Source of the DNA: Aquabacter sediminis
Lineage (GTDB): Bacteria; Pseudomonadota; Alphaproteobacteria; Rhizobiales; Xanthobacteraceae
Direction: 5' to 3'
DNA length: 64,000 bases
Assembly (NCBI RefSeq): GCF_028863665.1
Contig: NZ_JARBFX010000002.1
Location: forward strand, 62,001-126,000
How positions within the stretch are numbered: the stretch's first letter is position 1; each line of letters starts with the position of its first letter. The notes under the pieces are model-generated. The model was not told where the DNA came from, made no database searches, and worked only from the letters and a program-made list of their open reading frames with translations. The position numbers and the translations under genes are program-made. Of the stretch, positions 46,144 through 54,818 are shown in pieces.

Positions 46144-47900
46144 CGCGCGCTCCTTCCATCCGTCGTCACGGGCCGGAAGACGTAGATGGTGACCTTGCGC
46201 CCGCCATTATAGGCAAAGCCCTCCACCGTCCCGGCGGTCTCATAGCGCAGGCCGATGCGCTCGGCCCGGTCGGTGAAGAGCGGGCGCATATTGGCGCCGA
46301 TGAAGGCCAGCGAGCAGGGCTTGGACTTCAAAAGGTCCGCGGCGTCCACCGGATTGGTGAAGCGTGTGTCTGTGCCCACCAGGAAGGCCAGGCTCGGCTC
46401 CTGGTAGGGCACGGTGGCGATGTCGGACGCGGGGCAGCCGCTGGCGCGGGCATATTCGGCCAGGCGCTCGGAGATCCAGACGCCGCGCATGTGCGGCATG
46501 AGGATCTGGTACACCGATGCATAGAGCAGCAGCGCGCCGCCCGCCGCGAGCACGAAGCTCGCCTGCGCGCCCCGGCGCTGAATGCCCCCGGCCGCGATGG
46601 CCAGAAGGAAGATGGAGCCGGCCAGAAGCGGCAGCGCCACCAGCCAATAGACGAGCTTGCCGCCGATCCACACATAGGCCCCGAGCGAGCCGACAATCAG
46701 CACACCGGCCAGGATGGGCCACAGGGCGGCCGTGCCGGCAAGGCGCCGATGGACCGCATCGAGCGCACCCTTTTCCAGCGCCAGCGCCGCCAGAAGGGCA
46801 AGCGCCGGATAGAGCGGCAGCACATAATGAGGGAGCTTGGTGGCGGTGATTTCCAGGACGATCCAGGCCGGCACGATCCAGGCCAGCAGCAGGCGCACCG
46901 CCGGCTCACGCCGGTTGCGCCACGCGAACGGCACCGCCATGGCCACCAGCACCACCGCCGGCCAGAAGGTGCCCCACACCGCCAGCAGATAGGTGCCCGG
47001 CGGACCCCAATGGCCCTCCGCCCCATCCGCCACCTTGCCCAGCATGTCGACGCCCACCGCATGCTCATAAAAGGCGCCGTTGGTGACGATATAGATGGCC
47101 ACGAACCAGGGCAGGCAGAGCAGCAGGCACCAGGCGAGGCCCGGCAGGGGCTTCAGCGGCCGCATGAAGCCAAGCGAACGGTCGGCGATGGCCAGCGCCA
47201 GGATGGGCAGGCCCACGAACAGGGGGGCCATGGGCCCCTTGATGAGGATGCCGGCGGCAAGCCCGGTCCAGAAAATGGCCGGCAGGCGCCAGCCGCCCCA
47301 GCCCGCATCGGGGCGCTCGCGCCCGCCGAGATAGGCTTTCGTCAACGCGCCGAGGGAGGCCAGGATGGTGAAGAGCAGCACCGCATCGGTCTTGGCGAGC
47401 CGCGCCTCCACGCCCAGGAGGACGCAGGTGGCCATCATGCCGGCCGCCAGGAAGGCGCCGCGCCGGGAGAGGAAGCTCAGGCCCGCCCAATAGGTCAGCA
47501 GCACCGCGCCGATGGCGCCGGCGAGCGAGGGCAGCCGGTAATAGGCGATGGTGGTGCGGGCGGACGGGCCGACCACGGCCTCGGCGGTGGAGACCGCCGC
47601 CGCCTGGAGCCAGTAGATGCCCACCGGCTTCTTGTGGCGCGCCTGCTCCTTGAAGCGGATGTCCACATAATTGCCGGTTTCCAGCATCTGCTTGGTGGCC
47701 TGGGCGAAGCGCGCTTCGTCCCGGTCGATGGGCGAGATGGAGAAGAAGCCGGGCAGGAAGGCCAAGAGGCAAAGGAGCACGAGCACGCCCACCGCGCGCC
47801 CATGAGACGCGCAGACGCGGTCGAGACCGTGTGCGATACGGTCCGAAGCAGAAGGGCTGGCGGCCATGCGGTGTCCGCCGGCGGGCTCGGAAAGGGCCAT
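46140..47900 (-). CDS. GT39/ArnT-like membrane glycosyltransferase
   Basis: 586 residues from the ATG at 47900 (another in-frame ATG at 47867). A GT-C type enzyme with about twelve helices that uses a polyprenyl-phosphate sugar donor on the periplasmic side. Seen: the first-loop acidic motif IDRDEARFAQATKQMLETGN, then RHKKPVGIYWLQA, which together match ArnT/Rgt proteins. LPHYVLPLYPALALL (PHY... in the late loop) and a soluble C-terminal portion of ~130 residues follow. As first gene of the operon it probably transfers the sugar made available by the GT2 enzyme to lipid A or core LPS. Confidence 0.85.
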   Translation of the reverse strand: MALSEPAGGHRMAASPSASDRIAHGLDRVCASHGRAVGVLVLLCLLAFLPGFFSISPIDRDEARFAQATKQMLETGNYVDIRFKEQARHKKPVGIYWLQAAAVSTAEAVVGPSARTTIAYYRLPSLAGAIGAVLLTYWAGLSFLSRRGAFLAAGMMATCVLLGVEARLAKTDAVLLFTILASLGALTKAYLGGRERPDAGWGGWRLPAIFWTGLAAGILIKGPMAPLFVGLPILALAIADRSLGFMRPLKPLPGLAWCLLLCLPWFVAIYIVTNGAFYEHAVGVDMLGKVADGAEGHWGPPGTYLLAVWGTFWPAVVLVAMAVPFAWRNRREPAVRLLLAWIVPAWIVLEITATKLPHYVLPLYPALALLAALALEKGALDAVHRRLAGTAALWPILAGVLIVGSLGAYVWIGGKLVYWLVALPLLAGSIFLLAIAAGGIQRRGAQASFVLAAGGALLLYASVYQILMPHMRGVWISERLAEYARASGCPASDIATVPYQEPSLAFLVGTDTRFTNPVDAADLLKSKPCSLAFIGANMRPLFTDRAERIGLRYETAGTVEGFAYNGGRKVTIYVFRPVTTDGRSAR

Positions 47901-48140
47901 GCGCGAGGTCAGGTCCGGGTCGTTTCGGGCGCGGGACAATAGCAGAAACGCCCAAGCCGGAAAGTGCACCCCTCCGGCCGGCCGCAGCCTGCCCCAATCT
48001 GGGCGCACACATGGCCGAGCAGGTGGGCGGAAGCAAGGCACAATCTGCCCCACCCGGCCGAGGGACCGTTATCGAAGATCACCCTGCACAGCTTCGCGCC
48101 ACGGCGCGCCCCTCCCCCGCCCTCGGCGGGGGCACGCCCG

Positions 48141-48329
48141 TCACTTGGTGAGGATGAGCTTGCCCTGGGAGGTCAGGCGCAGCTGGTAGACCTGCTCGCC
48201 ATGGGAAATGGTGACCACGCGGGAGGCCGCGAAGAGGTCCCGGCTGTCCATCTGCTCTCCCACCAGCGGAACGGCGCGGGCCTTGCCCTGCGGCGTCCAG
48301 GCGGGAGCTTGATGTTCATGCTTGCTCAT
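48141..48329 (-). CDS. hemP: Hemin uptake protein HemP/HmuP
   Basis: 62 residues. The C-terminal half (VVTISHGEQVYQLRLTSQGKLILTK, longer than quoted in databases' usual core by little) matches the HemP family, whose hallmark is the RLTxxGKLILTK ending. In Sinorhizobium and Bradyrhizobium, HmuP activates heme-uptake genes together with Irr. The N-terminal half is short and Pro/His-containing. No heme receptor or hmu transport genes are next to it. An Irr-like box lies about 60 bases upstream of the ATG at 48329. Confidence 0.85.
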   Translation of the reverse strand: MSKHEHQAPAWTPQGKARAVPLVGEQMDSRDLFAASRVVTISHGEQVYQLRLTSQGKLILTK

Positions 48330-48722
48330 TTGAACAGCTCCAATATGCAATGATCTGCAAATCGAACTTCGTCAGGCTATTCGTGCACTTTAGAAGAATT
48401 CAATATTAGGCTTCTTCCTGCACATCCCCTTCTAATACGCTGGGATATGAAAATCAACGAAGCGTCACACCGATGCCTGTGCTGGCCGGCACAGGCCCGA
48501 TTCTGTGTTCGCATCGTGGCTGAAGGCCCGTCCGCCCCCTGTCGCCGGATCGGCGCGGACAGAATCGGGACGCCGGCCGCGCCAGGCGGGCGCGTGGTCG
48601 GGGCATATGGCGGGCTGTGAGAATAGGCGGAACGTGCGGCCGCACAACGGCTCTTGTCGTAAGGGAATGCCCGGCAGATCAGAGCGGGCCGCGCTGCAAC
48701 GGCGCGGCTCCGGCCTTTGCGC
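48330..48722. promoter_or_regulatory. hemP upstream region
   Basis: 393 bases between hemP and the end of the RND pump gene, both on the minus strand. The hemP-proximal ~120 bases are AT-rich and contain the Irr-like box; the remainder is GC-rich with only short, unsupported frames. Confidence 0.5.
48389..48405. promoter_or_regulatory. Candidate Irr (iron control element) box
   Basis: TTTAGAA-GAA-TTCAATA, close to the TTTAGAA-N3-TTCTAAA palindrome I associate with Irr binding in Rhizobiales; the first arm is exact and the second departs at two positions. It is centred about 68 bases before the hemP start. Confidence 0.5.
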
Positions 48723-51700
48723 CTATTCAGCGGGGTGAGGGCTGCCGCTGGCCGGGGTCTCGTCGCTCTCCCCGCTCACCGCCCGCGTCACGCGGCGGTC
48801 GATCTTGTCGAGATAGAGATAGACCACGGGCGTGATGTAGAGGGTGAGGAGCTGGGACACCAGGAGCCCGCCCACCACCGCCACGCCCAGGGGCTGGCGC
48901 AGCTCGGAGCCGGCGCCCGCCCCCACCGCGATGGGCAGCACGCCGAAAATGGCGGCGAGCGTGGTCATCATGATCGGCCGGAAGCGCAGGAGCGCCGCCT
49001 CGCGGATCGCCTCAAGCGCATCCGCCCCTTCGCGCCGTCGTTCCAGCGCGAAGTCGATCATCATGATGGCGTTCTTCTTCACGATGCCCACCAGCATGAC
49101 GATGCCGATGATGGCGATCACCGACAATTCCATGCCGAACGCCATCAGCGTCAGGATCGCCCCGATGCCGGCGGAGGGGAGGCCCGACAGGATGGTGATG
49201 GGGTGGATGAAGCTCTCATACAGGATGCCGAGCACGATATAGATCACCACCACCGCCGCCAGGATCAGCAGCGGCTGGTTGGAGAGCGAATCCTGGAACA
49301 CCTGCGCGGTGCCCTGGAAGCCGGTGATGATGGTGGCCGGCAAGGCCGCCTCCCGCTCCACCTCGCGGATGGCCTCCACCGCCTGGCCGAGCGAGACGCC
49401 CGGCGGCAGGTTGAACGAAATGGTGACGGAGGGTTGCTGCTGCTGGTGGGCAATCTGCAGCGGACCCACGGTGCGGCGGATGTCGGCCACTGTCTCCAGC
49501 GGCACGACCGAGCCCGACGAGGTGCGCAGATAGACGCGGCTGAGGTCGCTGGCATCCTGCTGGAAGCGCGGCTGCACCTCGGCGATGATCGCGTACTGGT
49601 TGGTGGAGGTGTAGAGGGTGGCCACCTGCCGCGTGCCGAACTGGGTGTAAAGGGCGTTGCGCAATTGGTCCTCGGTGATGCCGAGGGCGGCCGCCTTGTC
49701 CTTGTCCAGGTCGATGGTGAGCTGGGGATTGGAGATCTGGAGGTCGGAGGTCACGTCGCGCAGCTGCGGCAGGGCGGCCAGGCGCTCCTCCATCTGGGCG
49801 GCGCGGGCATAGAGCAGATCCGTGTCGGAGCTCTGGAGCGTGTACTGGTACTGGCTCTTGGAGGCGACGCCGCCGATATTGATGTTCTGCACCGGCTGGA
49901 AGAACACCTTCACCCCCGGGACCGCCGCCACCCGGCGGCGCAGGTCCTGGATGATCTGGAAGGCGCTCTTCTCGCGCTCCGCCCGCGGCTTCAGCGCGAT
50001 GAACATGCGGCCCGAATTGGTGGTGCGGCTGATGCCAGTCGCGCCCGCCGTGGAGATCAGGTAGGCCACATTGGGGTCGCCGCGCACCGCGTCCGCCACG
50101 CGCTTCTGGCGCTCCACCATGGCATCGAAGGAGGAATCGGTCGCCGCTTCCACCGTGCCGGTGATGAAGCCGGTGTCCTCGGTAGGGAAGAAGCCCTTGG
50201 GAATGGCGATGTAGAGATAGACCGACAGGCCGATGGTGGCGAAGGTCACCAGCAGCATGGGAAAGCGATGGCGCAGCACGAAGTCGAGGCTGCGGCGATA
50301 GCCGGCGAGCCAGGCATCAAACATGGCCTCGCTCCAGCGGAAGAGGAGCGGCGGCTTCTTGTGGTGGTCCACGGGCTTCAGCACGCGCGCGCACAGCATG
50401 GGCGTCAAGGTGAGCGAGACGAAGCCCGATACCAGGATGGCGATGGAGATGGTGACCGCGAACTCGCGGAACACGCGCCCCACCACGCCGCCCATGAACA
50501 GCACCGGGATGAACACCGCCACCAGGGACAGCGTCATGGAGATGATGGTGAAGCCGATCTCCCGCGAGCCCAGGATGGCCGCCTGGAACGGGCGCATGCC
50601 GTTCTCGATGTGGCGATAGATGTTCTCCAGCACCACGATGGCATCGTCCACCACGAAGCCGACGCACAAAGTGAGCGCCAGCAGCGTCATGTTGTTGATG
50701 GAGAAGTTCAGCAGCCACATGGCGCCGAAGGTGGCGACGATGGAGATGGGCAGCGCCAGCGAGGGAATGATGGTGGCGCGCACGTTGCGCAGGAACAGGA
50801 AGATGACGAGCACCACCAGCACGATGGCCTCGAACAGCGTCTTCTGCACGTCGTGGACCGCGTCGCGGATGGAGACCGACCGGTCGTTCAGCACCGCGAT
50901 ATTCACCGAGGCGGGCACCTGGGCGCGGTAGCCGTCGAGATGCGCGCGCACCTCGTCCACCACCGCCACCGTGTTGGCATCGGGCTGGCGCACCACGGCG
51001 AGCACGATGGCGCGCTCGTCATTGAACCAGGAGGCGACGCGCTCATTCTCCACGCCATTGGTGACGCGGGCGATCTCGTCGAGCCGCACGGGCGCGCCAT
51101 TTCGCCAGGCCACCACCAGCCGGCGATAGACGTTGGCGTCGGCCTTGGGCATGCCCATGTCGATGGTCAGGCTCTGGCGCGGCCCGGCCAATTGGCCGAT
51201 GGGCGTGTTGGAGGCGGCGGCCTCCAGCGCGGTCTTGATGTCGGAGGCGGAGATGTTGCGCGCCCCGGCGGCGGCGGGATCGACGCGCACGCGCACCGCA
51301 TATTTCTGCGTGCCGTAGATCTGCACCTGCGCCACGCCGGGCAATTGGGAGATCTGCTGGCCGATGATGGTGTCGGCATATTCGTTGACGGTGGAAAGCG
51401 GCAGCGTATCGGAGGACACCGCCAGGAGGATCACCGGCGCGTCGGCCGGATTGACCTTACGGAAGCTGGGCGGGGTCGTCATTTCCGCCGGCAATTGCCG
51501 CTGGGCCACCGAGAGGGCGGACTGCACGTCCAGCGCCGCGTCATCGATGTTGCGCGACAGGTCGAACTGCACCGTGATGGAGGTGGAGCCCTGGGTGCTG
51601 GAGGAGGTGAGCGAGGTGATGCCCGAAATGGTGGAAAGCTGGCGCTCAATGGGCGTTGCCACCGCCGAGGCCATGGTCTCGGGACTGGCGCCGGGCAAGC

Positions 51701-51845
51701 TGGCGGTGATGGAGATGGTGGGAAAATCCACCCGCGGCAGGGCGGCCACCGGCAGGAGGCGGTAGGCGAACATGCCGGCCACGATCAGCGACACCATCAA
51801 CAAGGTGGTGAGGACCGGCCGGCGGATGCACAGTTCGGAGAACAT
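48723..51845 (-). CDS. RND multidrug efflux pump inner-membrane subunit (MdtB/MdtC-like)
   Basis: 1040 residues, full length for an HAE1 resistance-nodulation-division transporter. Seen: the N-terminal FSELCIRRPVLTTLLMVSLI, VDFPTISITASLPGASPETM, the TM4 proton-relay region GFVVDDAIVVLENIYRHIE, and two large periplasmic loops. The duplicated second half has VGIVKKNAIMMIDFALE. SITASLPGASPETMASAVATPIE and STVNEYADTIIGQQISQLPG favour the MdtB/MdtC branch over AcrB. Only one such subunit is present. The membrane-fusion gene is three bases upstream; no outer-membrane factor adjoins, so a TolC encoded elsewhere is likely. Substrates are unknown. Confidence 0.95.
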   Translation of the reverse strand: MFSELCIRRPVLTTLLMVSLIVAGMFAYRLLPVAALPRVDFPTISITASLPGASPETMASAVATPIERQLSTISGITSLTSSSTQGSTSITVQFDLSRNIDDAALDVQSALSVAQRQLPAEMTTPPSFRKVNPADAPVILLAVSSDTLPLSTVNEYADTIIGQQISQLPGVAQVQIYGTQKYAVRVRVDPAAAGARNISASDIKTALEAAASNTPIGQLAGPRQSLTIDMGMPKADANVYRRLVVAWRNGAPVRLDEIARVTNGVENERVASWFNDERAIVLAVVRQPDANTVAVVDEVRAHLDGYRAQVPASVNIAVLNDRSVSIRDAVHDVQKTLFEAIVLVVLVIFLFLRNVRATIIPSLALPISIVATFGAMWLLNFSINNMTLLALTLCVGFVVDDAIVVLENIYRHIENGMRPFQAAILGSREIGFTIISMTLSLVAVFIPVLFMGGVVGRVFREFAVTISIAILVSGFVSLTLTPMLCARVLKPVDHHKKPPLLFRWSEAMFDAWLAGYRRSLDFVLRHRFPMLLVTFATIGLSVYLYIAIPKGFFPTEDTGFITGTVEAATDSSFDAMVERQKRVADAVRGDPNVAYLISTAGATGISRTTNSGRMFIALKPRAEREKSAFQIIQDLRRRVAAVPGVKVFFQPVQNINIGGVASKSQYQYTLQSSDTDLLYARAAQMEERLAALPQLRDVTSDLQISNPQLTIDLDKDKAAALGITEDQLRNALYTQFGTRQVATLYTSTNQYAIIAEVQPRFQQDASDLSRVYLRTSSGSVVPLETVADIRRTVGPLQIAHQQQQPSVTISFNLPPGVSLGQAVEAIREVEREAALPATIITGFQGTAQVFQDSLSNQPLLILAAVVVIYIVLGILYESFIHPITILSGLPSAGIGAILTLMAFGMELSVIAIIGIVMLVGIVKKNAIMMIDFALERRREGADALEAIREAALLRFRPIMMTTLAAIFGVLPIAVGAGAGSELRQPLGVAVVGGLLVSQLLTLYITPVVYLYLDKIDRRVTRAVSGESDETPASGSPHPAE

Positions 51846-51848
51846 GCC

Positions 51849-53024
51849 TCAACTCCCGGCGGTCACCGCCCCTTTGGCGCTTTTCACTTCCACCTTCGAG
51901 CCGTTGCGCAGCGCAAGCTGGCCCTCGGTGACCACCACTTCCCCGCCCTTCAGGCCGCTGGTCACGACCGCCTGCCCGTCCACGGTGCGCGAGATCTTCA
52001 CCGGCACCACGGACGCGGTGTTGTTCTCCACCACGAACACGAAGGTGCCGTTCTGACCGACCTGTACCGCCTCGGAGGGGATGGCCACCATGTTGGGTTC
52101 CATGCGCAGCGTCACGGTGACATCGCCCAACGTTCCCGGCCACAGCCGCTCGTCCGCGTTGGGAAAGAGCGCACGCACCATCAAGGTGCCGGTCTGGGGG
52201 TCGATGGTGTTGTCGAGGGCAACCACCTTGCCGCCGGTGACGCGCTCCTCGCTGCCTTGCAGGCGGAACTGGACCTCGGACTGACCCATGGTGGCCCTCA
52301 GCTCGCCCAAATACCGCTCCGGCACGCCGAAAGCCACGTAGATGGGCTTGATCTGGCGCACGGTGGCGAGCGTGTCGTCCACCCGGATGACGGCCCCGGG
52401 CCGCACGCCGGCCACGCCGACGCGGCCGGTCACGGGAGCCTTGATCTCGTAATAGGAGCGCTGGACTTTCAGAGACTGCAGATTGGCCTCGTCCTGCTGC
52501 ACGGTGGCCTTCTGCACATCGGCGGTGGTCTTGGCGTCTTCCACCTGGACCTGGGAGACCGCATTGCGGGCGAGCAGGCCGGAATAGCGCTCCACGTCGC
52601 GCTGGGCCTTCTCCAACTGCGCCTTGTCGCGGGACAAGGTGGCCTCCGCCTGGAGGATCTGGGCATCGATGTCCCGGGAATCCAGCACGAACAGGACGTC
52701 GCCCTCTTGCACCGCCGCGCCGTCCTCGAATTTCACCGCATCGACCCGGCTGGCGACCCGCGTGCGGATGGTCACGGAGATCATGGGCTCCACCGTGCCC
52801 AAGGCCTCCACCCGCAGCGGCATGGCCTTGTTCAGGGCGGTGGACACGAGCACCGGCACGCCGCGCGCCTGTGCGGTCGGCGCGGCGGGGGCGGCCTTTT
52901 TCCAGGGCAGGTACTTGTCCGGCACGAGGCCCTGGGACCACGCCCAGCCCCCGCCCGCCAGCACGGCCATGACGAGCACAGCCAAGAGGGGCCGCAGGCC
53001 CCGTGATGCCTTCCCCGCCGACAT
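51849..53024 (-). CDS. RND efflux periplasmic adaptor (MdtA-like)
   Basis: A membrane-fusion protein of 391 residues linking the RND pump to a TolC-type channel. Seen: an N-terminal signal-anchor (about 11-30, LLAVLVMAVLAGGGWAWS), the lipoyl half-motifs GAAVQEGDVLFVLDSRD and APVTGRVGVAGVRPGAVI, and a coiled-coil hairpin between them (about 105-165). Beta-barrel and membrane-proximal domains follow. The ATG at 53024 has GAGG close upstream. It is first in a two-gene operon with the pump. No regulator gene is adjacent. Confidence 0.93.
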   Translation of the reverse strand: MSAGKASRGLRPLLAVLVMAVLAGGGWAWSQGLVPDKYLPWKKAAPAAPTAQARGVPVLVSTALNKAMPLRVEALGTVEPMISVTIRTRVASRVDAVKFEDGAAVQEGDVLFVLDSRDIDAQILQAEATLSRDKAQLEKAQRDVERYSGLLARNAVSQVQVEDAKTTADVQKATVQQDEANLQSLKVQRSYYEIKAPVTGRVGVAGVRPGAVIRVDDTLATVRQIKPIYVAFGVPERYLGELRATMGQSEVQFRLQGSEERVTGGKVVALDNTIDPQTGTLMVRALFPNADERLWPGTLGDVTVTLRMEPNMVAIPSEAVQVGQNGTFVFVVENNTASVVPVKISRTVDGQAVVTSGLKGGEVVVTEGQLALRNGSKVEVKSAKGAVTAGS

Positions 53025-53169
53025 AAATCCTCGCGTCACCACTGTCCGGGATCGCATGGGACAGGATCTCTGCCCCAAGCTGAAACGAACGTTACACGCA
53101 GCTGATGTGACTGGCGATCACGTTGTCGCGGGATAATGCGTTGATTTTTTGTCCCCTAACGGCAGGATA

Positions 53170-54387
53170 CTACCGGTAATTGCGCAAGGCGCCGCTCAAC
53201 CGCTCCAGCGCGCCGTCCAGGGTTGCATCCCGCTTGGCGAAGCAGAAGCGCACCACGGACCGCACGGCGTCCTCGGCATAGAAGGCCGAGACCGGGATGG
53301 CCGCCACCCCATGGGTCTTCACGAGATCAAGGCAAAAGGCCTCGTCGTCCAGATTGGGATCGAGGGCGGCCAGGTCCACCGAGAGGAAATAGGTGCCCGC
53401 GCTCGGCAGCACGTCGAAGCCGAGGGCGGAAAGCCCCCCTGCCAGCCGGTCGCGCGCCCGCTGCAGTTCGGCCCGCATGCCCTCGAAATAGGCCTCATCC
53501 TTGCCAAGCCCATAGGCCACCGCGCTCTGCAGGTTGGGCGGGGTGGTGAAGGTGAGGAACTGGTGCGCCTTGGCCAGCACTTTCATGATGGGCGGGGCGG
53601 CGCAGACCATGCCCACCTTCCATCCGGTCATGCCGAAGATCTTGCCGGCCGAGCCGATCTTCACCGTGCGCTCCCGCATGCCCGGCAGGGCCATCAGGGG
53701 CCGGTGGCGGCGGCCGTCGAACACGATGTGCTCCCACACCTCGTCGCACACGGCAAAGGCATCGAAGCGCACGCAGAAATCCGCCAGAAGCTGCATCTCG
53801 GCGTCCGAATGGACGACGCCGGTGGGGTTCTGGGGATTGTTGAACAGGACGAGCTTGGTGCGGGGCGAGAAGACCTTTTCCAGCTTCTCCGCCGTGATGC
53901 GCCAGGAGGGCGGCTCCAGGCGCACCAGCCGCGCCACGCCGCCGGCCCGCTGCACCAGCGGCAGATAGGCGTCATAGAGCGGCTGGAACAGCACCACCTC
54001 GTCGCCCGGCTCGATCAGGGCGAAGAGGGCGCCGGCCAAGGCCTCGGTGGCGCCCGAGGTGATCATCACCTCGCTGTCGGGGTCCAGGCTCAGGCCCTGC
54101 CAATGCCGGTAATGGTCCGCCACCGCCCGGCGCAACTCGGGCAGGCCCATCATGGGGGGATACTGGTTCCACCCGTCCACCACCGCCTCGGCCGCCTTGG
54201 CCCGCACGTCCGCCGGCCCCGGATCGTCCGGGAAGCCCTGGCCGAGATTGATGGCCTCGTGGGTGCGGGCAAGGCCGGACATCACCTCGAAAATGGTGGT
54301 CGGCAGGCCGCTATAGACGGGATTGAAGCTTCGCGCCGGCGCAAGCGCCGGAGAAAGGGAGGCGGAAGAAAGGAGGGTATCGGTCAT
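53170..54387 (-). CDS. PLP-dependent aminotransferase (KAT/methionine aminotransferase-like)
   Basis: 405 residues from the ATG at 54387. Seen: INLGQGFPDDPGP, YPPMMGLPELRRAVADHY, SGATEALAGALFALIEPGDEV, NNPQNPTGVV, CDEVWEHIVFDG, and the Schiff-base lysine in IGSAGKIFGMTGWKVGM. The GQGFPD and TSGATEAL signatures match the kynurenine-oxoglutarate/YbdL methionine transaminase branch, so sulfur or aromatic amino acids are likely donors. It is distinct from the aminotransferase at 6142-7320. It appears monocistronic. Confidence 0.88.
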   Translation of the reverse strand: MTDTLLSSASLSPALAPARSFNPVYSGLPTTIFEVMSGLARTHEAINLGQGFPDDPGPADVRAKAAEAVVDGWNQYPPMMGLPELRRAVADHYRHWQGLSLDPDSEVMITSGATEALAGALFALIEPGDEVVLFQPLYDAYLPLVQRAGGVARLVRLEPPSWRITAEKLEKVFSPRTKLVLFNNPQNPTGVVHSDAEMQLLADFCVRFDAFAVCDEVWEHIVFDGRRHRPLMALPGMRERTVKIGSAGKIFGMTGWKVGMVCAAPPIMKVLAKAHQFLTFTTPPNLQSAVAYGLGKDEAYFEGMRAELQRARDRLAGGLSALGFDVLPSAGTYFLSVDLAALDPNLDDEAFCLDLVKTHGVAAIPVSAFYAEDAVRSVVRFCFAKRDATLDGALERLSGALRNYR

Positions 54388-54483
54388 TGCACTCGGGCTC
54401 GTGTCGCCCTCCTCATAGAACCTCGGCCGCGCCAATTGAAGGGCCGGCGGGGAACACATCCCGCGCCGGAGGCCGAGCGCGCC

Positions 54484-54783
54484 TCAGGCGGACCGGACCT
54501 CGGGGCCCGCCAGCGGGGCGAGGGCGGGGATCAGCTCCTCCTCGGTCACGGTGGCCAGCGGCTTCATCAGCTTGGCCGCCTCGGTGCGGCGTCCGGGGCG
54601 CATCACCAGGATCACGGTCTCCGCGCCGCCGCAGGCCGGGTCCCCGCACGCGATCTCGGTGACCGAGACGGTGGCCTCCTCTTCCAGTTCGAGGATCTCA
54701 CGGATGCGGTCAGCGAGCTTGCGGGCCGCATCCCGCGCCCCCTCCCCGCCGCCACCGCGCCCACGCATGAAGAAACGCGCCAT
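54484..54783 (-). CDS. Conserved-looking small hypothetical protein
   Basis: 99 residues; GGAGGGG three bases before the ATG at 54783 supports the start. A basic Gly-rich N-terminus (MARFFMRGRGGGG) precedes a helix (DAARKLADRIREILELEE). A beta segment with two Cys residues follows (TEIACGDPACGGAETVILVM), ending in an acidic helix. I have the impression of similar proteins in other Rhizobiales but cannot name a family. The CxxxxC pair in a strand-turn could bind metal or form a disulfide. It lies 35 bases downstream of the antiporter gene, so the two are likely co-transcribed. Confidence 0.65.
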   Translation of the reverse strand: MARFFMRGRGGGGEGARDAARKLADRIREILELEEEATVSVTEIACGDPACGGAETVILVMRPGRRTEAAKLMKPLATVTEEELIPALAPLAGPEVRSA

Positions 54784-54818
54784 CTTCCCCTCCATTCGCC
54801 CCCCGCGCCTGCCGCCGA

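Noticed and set aside
48717-53006. A 1429-codon open frame on the plus strand
   Set aside because: It is antisense to the RND pump and adaptor genes. Its translation is His/Asp/Gly/Arg-rich with no domain logic, a common shadow in high-GC DNA.
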